Part shown: one piece after another, positions 44,781-56,230 of the stretch
Layout: each line of letters begins with the position of its first letter
How positions within the stretch are numbered: position 1 is the stretch's first letter
NCBI GenBank assembly: GCA_036925085.1
Contig: JAUPFP010000008.1
Span: forward strand, 1,147,501-1,211,500
Origin: Brachycybe producta
Taxonomy: Eukaryota > Arthropoda > Diplopoda > Playtdesmida > Andrognathidae
Direction: 5' to 3'
Length of the DNA stretch: 64,000 nucleotides
The notes under the pieces: generated by a model
Told to the model about the DNA's origin: nothing
Database searches by the model: none
What the model saw: only the letters and a program-made list of their open reading frames with translations
Translations under genes and position numbers: made by a program

Positions 44781-45012
44781 ATATATCGATACATTTGTAG
44801 CAACTATCGATATTTTTACATGGATAACTTTTTGATAACTTTTAGAAAAAAAATATTTTTATTGCTGCTTTAGACTTGGTGAGGTCTGAAACGTCAACAT
44901 TTTATTAAAAAGCAAAAAAAAAGTCAAATATGTTAATATATCGGTATGTTTAATGATATATCGATTGATGCAATATATTGTTTACGACATATCAGAAAAG
45001 CGATATATCGAT
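44781..45012. repeat. Cluster of TATCGAT-containing palindromes
   Basis: ATATATCGATAC (44781), CTATCGATATT (44804), ATATATCGGTAT (about 44936), GATATATCGATT (about 44954) and GCGATATATCGATG (about 45000). It is either a degenerate repeat or a set of DREF-type sites (TATCGATA); sequence alone cannot decide. Confidence 0.4.
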
Positions 45013-45273
45013 GTTTTTTCATAGGAATTGTCATACTTGAATTTCAGACTATAAGAATGTACATTTAATATATTAAAATATGTATATTTTCAACAAAAAT
45101 GCATTAATGTTTTCATACTATATATATATATATATGTATAATATACAATATTACAGATATTTTTTTAATTTAATATAAACATTTCTTAAAAAAAAAATAA
45201 CATCTTAGTTCTATGATGATACTCAATATATAAACATCCTTCAGGGTCTTAACAATATGGCCGATAAGCCACA

Positions 45274-45295
45274 CCCCCCCCCCCCCCCCCCCCCC
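45274..45295. repeat. C22 homopolymer
   Basis: 22 consecutive C in an AT-rich region. Confidence 0.95.
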
Positions 45296-45740
45296 TGCAT
45301 TTCCACCCCTATAATTTGGCTTCAATGAAGAACACGATTGGAAGTAGTAAATGTTGTCTCCTCTTCCTTCCCGGATGTCGTCATTCGTCCTTGTACATTT
45401 TTTTTTATAAGTGCATCTTTTATATATGTAGAATAATTTCGGATCAAAATACGGCGTTTAGAACGTTATCTGTGAGGTATTTTAAACCGTGATGTCAATA
45501 ATTAAGACGTCAGTACGTTTTTAATTCAGAAGCAAATAAGAAAATGTAGATAGGACGCTTTTGAAAACAACAATTGAGACGTTCGTTCGCATCTTCTGTT
45601 GTTATGTAGAAACCTATATATATTTATATACAGAGTGTATTGATTTGAATAGAGTGAGAAGAGGAGGGTTTTTTTTTTATTTAAAGAGTGCGTTACGAGG
45701 AAGGAGGAGGAGGAGGAGGAGGTGGTGGCACTTTGAAGCG

Positions 45741-47926
45741 ATGGGTGGCTGTTTTGGGTCACAGAATTCACGTTCGGCCACCAACGTCGAAAACAGGTGA
45801 TGGAATTACAACCCATCAAGGTACACAGGACCAAAACAATGGATTCGTATTAATTGGGTAGAGAAAAAAAAAAAGGGAGCTAAACTTTGACCTGAAGAGA
45901 GTGAGAGACCTCTGTAAAAACTGATCTACTTAAGTTCATTGAACTCTTTTCTTTCCTCACCCCCCCTCCCTCCCCTCTTTTCCCCATTTTAAAGAGATTA
46001 CTCCAGACAGAAACAAGTGGTCTTGCACGTGCGCACGCATTTTCGTGATCAGGTTTATATGTTCTAACAATAAGCCGGGAAATTTTCATGTTTTGTAGAT
46101 TTCGGTTTTTAGACGCGAATAAACAGGTCGGTATAAAATACGGAATTTCCGTTGACGAACATTCTGTCATTCTGCGGAATTTTCATATAAATCAGCGTAT
46201 GGATAAGGATGGTGGAGAATTCCGTAGAGTATCGAATTTCCGTCAACGGAATTTTCATATAAATCAATTACGGTATTCTGTAACTGTAAATATATATGAA
46301 AAAATTTCATAGAACATGTAATTTTTATAGAAATTACCTACGGAATTCCGTACCCAGATTTATATGAGAATTCTGTAGGGGACGGAATTTTCATATAAAT
46401 GAATTACGGAATTCCGTATGCTGATAGGCATACAATTCCGTAGAATATGGAATTTCCGTGGACGGATAATTCCGTCTTTTATACTGACTCCGAATAAACT
46501 TTCAACTTTTATAACCGTTTGGGGTATTCTTTCTATTAGTAACCACTATAGCCTCCAATTTAAAGGCTTTGTAGGTGTTATATTGGTTGCGTCAAAGGCG
46601 CGAAATAACGCATAGAGGCTATAAGTAGCTGCGTTTCAAAGGAAGAATAACAAAACCAGTGTTGAAGTTGAAAGTTCATGTGTTGCGGAAGTAAAACAAT
46701 GAGAACTATTTTTTTTTAAAACGGCTTTTGAAAAAGACGACCTTTTTTACGTTGAATTTTAATCAACAAAAAGTTAAAACACGGTGTATTTTCCATTAAT
46801 AGTCTCTTAGCCTCTATGTACAAGCTCATACTGGGGCGTTTTCACACCTTTGGCGCAACTGATTTAAATTCTGATGAAAAATACCATAAAACGATTTCAA
46901 ACAGTTTATAAATCGTTTCTTTTCAAATATATTATTACGAAAATTCTCTTATGTATTTGTGTTTACTCTTCTAATTTCAAATGAATTTTGAAATTTTTTA
47001 ACAAATTTCTTTGAAAAAAAAAAAACGTTTTTATTTTGCGCTGTGTCAAAAAGGAAGTAATTTTTTGCAGTTGCAAATCTAGGACGGTTTTGTGACGTCA
47101 ACCGGTTCCTTTGTAAAAAAAAAGTGACGTCACACAGCTTATGAAACTATATTTTTAGAAATGAGTTCTGGATCAAGAGTGACGTCATTTAATTATGTAT
47201 TTTTTTTTAATTGTTGTGTTAAAAGTTTCGATCGGTAAAAACCAACCTCTGAAACACGAAAGACTAAAATGGAAATCGGACGTTCCGTTGACCGATGGTC
47301 AATTACGAAGTAAGAGAGATGAGTTCTGGGACACGGCACCCGCCTTCGAGGGCCGTAAAGAGATCTGGGATGCTCTAAAAGCCGCTTCGTATGCGGCCGA
47401 ATGCAACGACTACACTTTAGCTCAAGCTATCATCGATGGCGCCAACATTTCTCTACCCAATGGTCACTTCTTTCACGCTTTCAGTCGAATTTGCCAGTAG
47501 ATCTATCCACTGATATTGTTTATTTTCATTTCAGGAACTCTGACGGATTGTTACGATGAGCTGGGGAACCGTTACCAGTTACCGATCTACTGTCTTAGTT
47601 CGCCAATCAATATGATAGAAGAGAAAGGTGAGAACGAAGCCGGTTCCGATTCGGACGGAACGTCGAACGGAGTTGAGACTGTGATGAGATTTCGTCTCTC
47701 GACGACTGGACGTGACGTCAAACTCGGTCTTAAATCACTCGATTCCGTCCTCTGTGCCAAACGCAAACTACAGGCTCAGGAGGGAATCGATCCGATCAAT
47801 CAAAGATGGTTCTTCGGAGGTAAACTATTAAATGACAAGATGAGGGTCGAAGATGCAAAGATACCGGCCGGATACGTCGTTCAGGTGGTCGTTTCGACGG
47901 AAGAACCGACTCCTGTCGAGAGTTGA
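45741..47926 (+). CDS. UBTD2: Ubiquitin domain-containing protein UBTD1/UBTD2
   Basis: Exons 45741-45796, 47226-47462 and 47535-47926. The N-terminus MGGCFGSQ carries a myristoylation Gly2 and likely palmitoylated Cys4. The UBTD core ([20 protein letters not shown], then [12 protein letters not shown]) is nearly as in human UBTD2. The C-terminal ubiquitin-like domain includes RWFFGGKLL and [10 protein letters not shown]. The length, about 228 aa, matches vertebrate UBTD1/2 (227-234). UBTD proteins bind ubiquitin-conjugating enzymes such as UBE2D; their targeting here is inferred. Exons 2 and 3 join in phase. Exon 1 ends in phase 2, while exon 2 needs a single preceding base, so the two do not join directly: a micro-exon or a sequence error in the 1.4-kb intron is likely. 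That intron also holds a 366-bp element. Confidence 0.9.
46125..46490. mobile_element. Foldback element with 9-bp target duplication (TACGGAATTCCGTA repeats)
   Basis: 366 bp flanked by perfect CGAATAAAC copies (46116-46124 and 46491-46499). Ends AGGTCGGTATAAAATACGG and CCGTCTTTTATACTGACTC are inverted repeats. The interior repeats palindromic ACGGAATTCCGT and TTTTCATATAAATCA words several times. A 9-bp duplication is typical of Mutator-like elements, and 8-9 bp of Merlin. No coding capacity; it lies in UBTD intron 1. Confidence 0.82.
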
Positions 47927-47952
47927 GTTGAAGTGAACATAGAGTGACTTAA

Positions 47953-47958
47953 ATAAAT
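47953..47958 (+). terminator. Candidate poly(A) signal of UBTD
   Basis: AATAAA about 27 bases past the UBTD stop codon. A hairpin, GGCTGC...GCAGCC followed by nine T (48075-48108), lies a little further on; whether it matters is unknown. Confidence 0.4.
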
Positions 47959-49748
47959 CGAAATCTGACATCAAAACCCTCGACCTTAAAAAACAACAAG
48001 AGAAAGAAAAAGACAAATAACCTAGAACTTTCAATGTGGCACTTTTTACTTATTAAACAAACAAAACAAAAAAAGGCTGCATGGTGTTGAAAGCAGCCTT
48101 TTTTTTTCAGCTCCTCAGCCTCACCCTAAATGGGCGCAAAAGAGCCTTTTAACCATTCTCAAACTGCTTTAAAATCACTAAAACAGTTCCAAATCAGTTT
48201 AAAGATGCTCGGAATAAGTTCAAACTGCTTTTGAATTCATTAATATAGTTCAAAAAGTTTTTAAATCTTTCTAAAAACAGCTCTAAAAACACGTAAAGAT
48301 TCGCAGATCAATTAGAAGCTTAATCTGAGATCACTAAAACAGTTTCAATTCGCTCTAAATAGTTTCATTTCACAATTAAACTCGACTTTAAACCACGCTT
48401 AAGGGACTATTCTAACAGCTTCAGTTTTCTTTCAGAAGTTTGCAAAACTCCGAAAACAGTTTCAAGATAACATTTTGAGACGTTTTCAACATTTCCGAAT
48501 CACTCTAAATCGTTCCCTTTCGAGCCTTTTTTTCTCTCTCTAAACAGATCTATTTGAATTAATTGATAAAACCCATGTTATGTTGTTTGTTAAATTTCTT
48601 CTCGAACCTCCTCTTTCTCCTCCTCGTCACCTCTCTTTCTATCTCTCGGCTTTTTCTAATATTAAGCAGTTACTCAATTTATATTTATGTCTGAAATGCA
48701 GAATTGTCTTGGTTTTTTTTTTGTTTGCTGCAGCCTCTACAATTTACAACAATGACAAGGATAAATATAAATGGAAAAATCCCAAAGCAACTCTTTTTTT
48801 GTTGTTGTTTTATTTCGATGCACTGCCAAAATTGCACCGATATTAAAATACAGTATAATTAATTGGGGGGGTTCTGTTTTTAACAGGATGTGTAATACAT
48901 GTATTATGACATTTCATTTTACAGTGTGAAATGATCTCTTCTGCTTTATTAATTTAAAATTTACAAATAAGCCATAATATTTTTGAATACGTCAGTGGGG
49001 CCCATTATATAATTATATATATATAAATGTATTTTTTGGCATGTCGTACTTAAGAAAAGAATTGAAGAGAAAAAAAACAAAATATACTTTCGATTTTATT
49101 TTGTATGATTTTAATGGACGATATTTGGTTTATTAAACTATATTTGGGTGTTGTTTGAAAACTCAAGTCTCATTTAATTAGAAAAGAGAAAGATCATCTG
49201 TACGATATCTCAAGAAAAATTACAAAATTTCTATTTTGATGAAAAAAGTGAGTGATAGAAACTAGAAGAGTAGAAAAACAAACTTGGCTAAGTTGTGTGG
49301 GGTCCATGGAGGGGGGAAATTTTTATTAAAATATTTATAATTTATTCATTTTTTAAAATAAACTTTTATTCTCAAACATATTTGAAAATAAATCTTTTAT
49401 GAATGACAGGGTAGGTTGATTTAAATCGCAATTTAAATCAATTGATTTTTTTTAATTAAAATCGTTATTTAAATTTTTTTTTAAAAAGGCAACATAATAA
49501 AAAATTAAAAATCAAGTGAATTAAATCACATTTTGAAAAAAATTTTAAAAATTTTTCTTATTTTTTTAAAAAAAATGTAAATTGTTTTTTTCTTATATGA
49601 AATGAAATTATTATAATAATGAGCTTGACAGGTAAATAAACAGATTGAACCATTTTGTCATGCTTGGATTTTCAGTTAATTAAAGAGCAATTTTACGAAA
49701 TTATAAAGATTTTTTAAAAAATCTGATTTAAATAAAATAAATTCGATT

Positions 49749-49763
49749 TATATATATATATAC

Positions 49764-49858
<95 letters not shown>

Positions 49859-49935
49859 CATATATATATATATATACATACATATATATATATATACACA
49901 TATATATACATATATATATATATACATATATATAC

Positions 49936-49985
<50 letters not shown>
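49749..49985. repeat. (TA)n/(TACA)n microsatellite
   Basis: About 237 bp of alternating TA with scattered ACATA interruptions. It produces long Tyr-Ile reading frames that are not genes. Confidence 0.95.
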
Positions 49986-49988
<3 letters not shown>

Positions 49989-50387
49989 CTGTATAAAAAG
50001 TTCGCTCTTTTTCAAACTTAAATAAACTTTTTAAAAAAGATATCAACATGAAATTACACTTAGGTGGTTGATCTACTTTTCTAGTTTCTAAAACACTTTT
50101 TCTCCTAATTTTTCTTCTGAAGAACAGAATAACCAGAGGTTAAGGGGCGTTTTTCTTAAACGCTCGGTTTAAAATTATTAATTTAAATTATACCTAAATA
50201 AACTTATGACAAAATAACATTCTACTAATGTCAAATATGATTCTTAAAATTCCCGCCAAGTTATAACAGTAGAGGAATACGATGATTTTTTATAGCAGTA
50301 ATTGCTATGACAATCAGTTCCATCAAGTTGGCAATAGGTGGCTCTGAAGTAGCAAACTGGTTGCCAACATTCCAACGAATCTGCGAC

Positions 50388-52049
50388 ATGGAAGTACAAC
50401 AATTTCAAAGTTATGCTTTAATTTTTAAAGCATCTCAAAATGTTGATGACACTGAAGAAGATTCCTACGTAACGGTACGAATGGAATTTAATTAAATAAG
50501 ATAACATTATTAAACAGAATTTCTCATTAATAGGAATTGAGGAACATCAACATCCCTTCTCGAACGATTCCTGTTTTGTCCTTTGAGTTTGTTAACTTGG
50601 AGAAACTTCTGGAAAGAATTTTGTCATTCGATGACATATCGGGAATCGTTTTCAGTAGTCCTCGTAGCGTCGAGGCAGTACATAAATCGGTGGCCCTTAG
50701 TCACAACGATGGTATAACCACTCTAGATCGTATAATCACTGTTTCAAAATAATCCTCGTCATTTGTTTGTAGATTGGTGGCCGAAAGCACGATTGCAGCT
50801 CAAGAACCATCATATATTTGCAGTCGGAGAAGCAACTTCTAAGAAAGTTGGTTCGTATATAACGACATGACGATAACAGTTTTAAAACGAACTCGTAAAT
50901 TTATCGTAATGTTTTTCTACTCCTAGACGAACTTCTCGGACTTCAAAGCATGGGACACGAAAGTGGAAATGCCGAGGCATTGGTAAATGTTATTACAAAA
51001 GGTTATAGAACTTGTTATGTTGAATCGTTTGCGCTAAGAGTCATTTTTTTTTAAAAAAATTTCTGTCCTGTTGCAGTGGTTTTATCCAGTTCTAAACCTT
51101 TATTGTTTCCTGCCGGTAACTTACGAAGTGACACGATACTCACAAGGTTAACTGATGTTGGTGAGTACCGTGTTTCGATATCTTTGAAATGAATCGTAAT
51201 GGCATTTTTTTCGTAATTGTTAGGTATTAACGTCGATTGCTTGACTGTTTATGAAACGAAGCAACATAAACAACTCGAAGAAAACATTCATAAATTAATA
51301 ACAGATAAAGTAAGAAATTATTCTTTTCTTTACTTTTTTAACATGTGTTTTATGAACAGAATGATTATCCGAACTCCGGTTGTTCTGCATTTCATTATAA
51401 CAATACCAAAGAGGAATTTAAAGTGTGTTAGAAACTAGAAGAGTAGCTGAATCTTACTTACTGATATTTTCACGTTAATCTCTTTCAAAATAAACTTTTA
51501 AATCAAATTCACATAAAAAGCTTATTTTAAAATATTTCCAACCTTAAGTAAGATTGAGCTACTCTTCTAGTTTTTAAAAACACTTTCAAATTTTGTGCCC
51601 GAGATTATGAGAATTTATTACATCTAGCTTAATTTATTAAATTTTGTGTTTTAATTAGGGTTTTCCGGAATATATTTTGTACTTCAGTCCTTCAGGAATT
51701 AAGTTTACTTTACCGTTCTTAGAGAAATTTCATTTTCCATTAGAAAACATAAAGGTATGTCGTAGATTTCTTTTAGGTTGCTTATTTTTATATAATATGT
51801 GTGTGAAACGTTAAGCTTATCTGAATGATCTTTTTTTTTTGTTTTTGAGAGAGAAACACGATATGATTGTTTATTATTTTAAATATAGAAACCTTCCGAC
51901 AACGACATTTGCAGGAGGTTTTGTTTCTGATGTAAACTCGGAAATGACATTTAATTTAGAAAATAAGTTCTAGTGTTTCTAAAGTGACATATGTAAGAGA
52001 CATTTTTTGTGTGTGTTGAGCTGAACATCTGATCTCAATAAGATCACTT

Positions 52050-52091
<42 letters not shown>

Positions 52092-52955
52092 TCTTTTCAT
52101 TTAGCTCAGGTTATAATATGTTGAAATAATCACACAAAAATTGTTTAGAAAATTTTTTAAACTAACTTTTCTGTGTAAAACCCATGTGTTTGTTAAGCTT
52201 TTTGTTTTCTGTGTGTGGCAACGACCGACAACCACCGGAATAAGTTTATTTTTTTGTGAAAAGAAAAATATAAGCTCATCATCAACAAATATAACATGTA
52301 AAAATGCATGTCAAACATTTTCTATGTAACATGATGTTTGACATGAATGTGTGTCTGGAGGGGGGAAAATGATGATATTCTTTTACAAATTTTTCTATTT
52401 GTAAAAACTTCAATGAATAGTTCTGTTTAAATGTATATATATGTACATTAAGCTGCTGATCGGTGGAATCAATGAACTTGCGGTCTAGTCTAGAGAGAGA
52501 GAGAGAGAGAGAGAGTATTTTAAAAAGAAGTATAGTTTTGGGTGGCCCCCCCCCCTTCCTTTACACAACAAGCCTTTAGGGACTTTATGCATTATAACTC
52601 AAATACATATATAGGTACAATAATAAGTGTATGTGAAGCCACAAATGAACAACAACAAAAATCCCTCTCCTGAACATCAATTTGCACATTTGAGTGTTGA
52701 TACATGAATTCATTGCTGATATGCCTTCAGTGAAATCATAAAGTGGCTCTAAAAATGACCTCGTAAATTTGTATTTTGCTGAAAAGGAACAAAAAAACAA
52801 ACAATATATTTTGTTTCAGCAAAGTGAAATATGCAATGAGCAACTGTTTGCTCACATTATATGTTGGTTGGTTGGGCTTTTATTTGCAATAATTTTTAAA
52901 AGTCGTGTGATACTTTTTGCGTGGTTGGTTGGTTGTTTGGTTGGTGGACTTGTCA

Positions 52956-52989
<34 letters not shown>

Positions 52990-55352
52990 AAAAAATATAT
53001 AGAAGACAAGTAAATTGGTGTTGGGGCTGCTGTGTAAACAAAGCAAAATTACAGATTTCAACATTCCTTCGCCATCACTTTTTTTTTTACTTTTCAAATA
53101 GTATTATATTATTGGTGGTCCTGGTCGTGGTATAGTGAAGATATTTAACTTGTAAGGGGTTAGAAGAAGAAGAAAAAAAAGTCGGGAAGGATGTTAAAGT
53201 TATCAGCAAGAGAAAAAAAGCAAGTAAGCACTCAAAATCCCCTTTGACTCCAAGCAATTTTCTCAATACACACACACATCTGTGCACATTTTTGTGTTTG
53301 CCACCACGTGTTTTAAAATACAATTGAGCTCTCTGCAATTTGCACCAAACTCCATCATCTAAGGACTCCACCCACCCAACCCTCAAATAAATGTTGTAAA
53401 GAATCTCATATGACTTTTATGAGAATATTTTGTTTGTTGGTTCAACACTTGAGATGATCTGTTTTCGACCTTTTTGCAACCTTTTAGAAATTTAGAAGAA
53501 CTTTTATTTGATTATTTTTTTTTTCATAAAGAGAAAGTGGGTGGAGGATGATTAAGGGCGCCCGCAGATATTGGCAAATGGGCTCTTGTTCTCCTATTGA
53601 AAATCCAAATTTCTTATTTTAATATATAATTTTTTTTTACATTCTAAAAGAAAAACCATTAAAAGGACATATTTTTTTAACAAAAAAAAATTGTTACTCG
53701 CTGCGCTTGAGGAATTAAAAAAGCTTTTCATGTATTCTAAAGCTTCCGTGTAAACACAATGCGACTGAATTTCAGTATATTTCACTCTGAATAACTTGGT
53801 GAGAAAACAAAAAATTGATATTTGGTTAGAACCTTATTAAAGCGGAGACGTAACATGACGTCTAAGAATAGAAGGCCCTGTCTGGGTGTACAGTAAAATC
53901 ACGATTATCCGGACTAAATAGGACCTGACCTGGTCTGAATTACTGAAAGTCCGAATAATCTGGAAAGTCGCTATTTTTATGTTATTGCTCTCCTCCACTA
54001 TTGGAAAGTTAAAAACCAAAAACACTTGATTAACTAAAAAATGCATATATCATGCTAAAAAGCCGATCCGGATTATTGAGATCCGGATAATCGAAATTCT
54101 AACCATGGTATTTATTTTCAAATTTAGCCTTTCTTGGTCGACCCTCACCAATGAAAATGAAAATGAATAATTTAATTTAAATGATATTTCATAAATTAAT
54201 AATTTTGAGTATTTTTCTTCTTCTTCTTCCTTGTGTGTGTGTGTGTGTGTATGTATGTTTGTGTTGTTACAGGTAGTTGTTATTCTTGAATTGGTGGGAA
54301 AAGGAATTTCATATAATACATTTATAACAGCTGCTGCTGCTAACTGTGTGTTCTCTTCACACTTTTTTCTTCCCCACTTCTTCGTGTAAATTTACGAGCA
54401 GTTTAAAGTTTGCGGGCGCCAGAAACAGTTGTATAAATGTCTGTTTCTTGTGTTGACACGCAATTTGTTCTGTTTTATTTGCCGTCACAGGTGAACCTCC
54501 CCACAAAATGTCTCCTGCCAAATAAATATATATATTTTTTTTTCTAAAATTTCATTTGAAGATGGGGTTGGAGTGCAATATGAGACATAATATGGCACAG
54601 AGACCTACAAGAACAGGTGTTTCAATGATGTCACTTTTTTTTTTTAAAAAAAGGGACACAATTCAAGTGCAAATTTTGGTGTGTGGTTTTTCTTCTTTAA
54701 TGTATCTTTTATCTGTGTTCACCAGACTTTTAACTATTTCTCTTAATATTTTGCTTATCGTTCCTATAAATCCAAGGACTTGTTTAAATTTAGCCCTAAA
54801 GAACCACTTGAAAGTTTGGGAGGGAAAAAAAAGGAGGAGAGGAGAGAGACTTTATGTTTCTGGACAAAATCTATGACAGATTTGTTGTATTTTTTTGATT
54901 GATTATTTTATTATGCATAGATTGTTGAGATTTAGCAATATGCATTGGGCACGCGTCTTTTTTATTATCTCTCTCTCTTTTTTTTTGGGCGTCTCTGGAT
55001 TATTTAAACCATGTAAAAGATATAGCAAAACAGGCTGAACAATCTCTTTCAGTTATCTTTTTTGCCCCTCTTATTTCTTCGAGAGACATCACGAAAGTCC
55101 ATCTTGCATAAAATGTTCAAACATGTGCTGCTTTTACTGTGTGTTGCAATCTTGGTCACTTCTTTCAAAAAATGTTTTTTTTTTGTTTCTTCTTTCTCTT
55201 TATTTTTGTAGTTTGTTGCCATTGGACCTAGTACCAAAGATGCCCTAAAGAAAATAGGTTTAAAACCATTTTGTATGGCAAGTCAACCAAATGCAAAAGC
55301 AATGATTTCAGCTATGTTGAATAGTGGTATTGTATCCTCCTCCTCCTCCTAA
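50388..55352 (+). CDS. UROS: Uroporphyrinogen-III synthase (8 coding exons)
   Basis: Catalyses the cyclisation of hydroxymethylbilane to uroporphyrinogen III, the fourth step of heme synthesis, in the cytosol. Exons 50388-50474, 50534-50711, 50773-50850, 50927-51001, 51077-51160, 51224-51309, 51659-51754 and 55212-55352 join in frame to 274 aa (human 265). Matches: IPVLSFEF, GIVFSSPRSVEAV, FAVGEATSKKV, GNAEAL, PLLFPAGNLRSDTI, LTVYETKQH, YFSPSGIKFTLP and FVAIGPSTKDALKKIGL, all in the human order. The start MEVQQFQSYALIFKA is chosen because human UROS begins about here; an in-frame ATG at 50307 would add 27 residues. The last intron is 3.4 kb. The protein ends in five Ser from a TCC run. Confidence 0.95.
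51355..51610. mobile_element. TAGAAACTAGAA-family foldback element in UROS intron 6
   Basis: GAACTCCGGTTGTTCTGC ... GTTAGAAACTAGAAGAGTAG mirrors CTACTCTTCTAGTTTTTAAA. It fills most of the 349-bp intron. Confidence 0.65.
51755..55211. other. UROS last intron, 3.4 kb
   Basis: Mostly AT-rich with CT/GA microsatellites (52062-52083, 52495-52517, 52968-52988), a C9 tract near 52548, a (GT)n near 54234 and a pogo-like element at 53893-54104. Long open frames here show no recognisable domain. Confidence 0.5.
53893..54104. mobile_element. Pogo/Tigger-like MITE, diverged
   Basis: CAGTAAAATCACGATTATCC then GGACT at the left, and GATCCGGATAATCGAAATTC at the right. The ATTATCCGGA ends are a Tigger/pogo hallmark. 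The right terminus is degenerate and no clean TA duplication remains. Confidence 0.6.
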
Positions 55353-55474
55353 ATGCCGCAACAGTCAGTCATCTTGGCGTCTTTATGACAAATGTCCTGT
55401 TTTTCTATTTTATTTCTATCAGTATATCATTTTTATAAATGTTTTAACTTGTAAGAAAAGTTAAATATAACATA

Positions 55475-55480
55475 AATAAA
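55475..55480 (+). terminator. Candidate poly(A) signal of UROS
   Basis: AATAAA about 125 bases past the UROS stop codon. Confidence 0.45.
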
Positions 55481-56230
55481 TATAGGTCCCTTCTATACTG
55501 GCAGGGATTCTACAAAAAAAAGACAAAGTGTGTCAAGATTTTAGATTATAAAAGGGGAATATGATGATGATGATGATGATGTACTTCTTTTTAGGGACCA
55601 ACGATGTTGTTCATTTGAATAAACTTAACTGTTTAACTTGTTTTACTGATTTATAGGCTACTTTTTTGTTCTCAATGTTAGAATAATAATTATTATTTTA
55701 ATGGGTTGCTTTTTTGTGTGTGTTTTTTTAGTTAATAATTTCTGCATATTTATGATTTACATTTGTTTAAAGAGTGGTTTTTCCTTGTCACTTACCTAAC
55801 AAGGATAAGAATTAATTTTAAATTAAATATGTTTTAGTACAAAATTTGTAAAGAGAAATATAAATCGCCACACAACAGTCTTTATCTATTCCTTTTCTCA
55901 TATTTCCTTTGGGTCAGCCTCTCTTGTGTTCTAATTCTCAAGTGTGGTCCGTTTCTGGACCTTTCATTTCATAGAAATAAAAGGCTGCAAAAGGTTAGAA
56001 ACTAAACCATTGTTTCTAGATTTATGTTTTCAGTAAAGTTCTTCTTTATATTTTTTGAAAATACAAACTCACAACCTTATTTACAAAACTTATCAAGAGC
56101 CTTTTCTAATCATCTAAATAAAAACAAAATACAGCTGATCTTTTGAATTATGTTTAAAGATATTTTATACAGTGTGTACTGTTAACCACCTTAAAATATT
56201 TGTGGACTTCTTGTAGACATTTTAAAATTA

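Larger units (their letters stand above)
43206..45740. promoter_or_regulatory. Divergent region, MMS19 / UBTD
   Basis: About 2.5 kb between divergent start codons. It contains a 28-bp perfect hairpin (43646-43705), two ACAGGCA MITE copies, a SINE-like block (44452-44720), a cluster of TATCGAT motifs (44781-45012) and a C22 tract (45274-45295). TATATATATTTATATA at 45613-45630 could be a TATA region for UBTD. No coding exon was seen. Confidence 0.45.
47927..50387. other. Spacer UBTD to UROS
   Basis: UBTD 3' region, then a degenerate tract (48120-48510) in which words like CTAAAACAGTTTCAA recur. AT-rich sequence with a (TA/CA)n microsatellite (49749-49985) follows, and then a half copy of the TAGAAACTAGAA family (about 50015-50135). 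No coding exon was recognised. Confidence 0.5.

Noticed and set aside
48075-48108. GC hairpin plus T-run as an intrinsic terminator
   Set aside because: That signal belongs to bacteria; in this eukaryotic context it is probably coincidental, and a poly(A) signal lies upstream.
49714-50049. Long Tyr-Ile repeat open frames
   Set aside because: Translation of the TA microsatellite.
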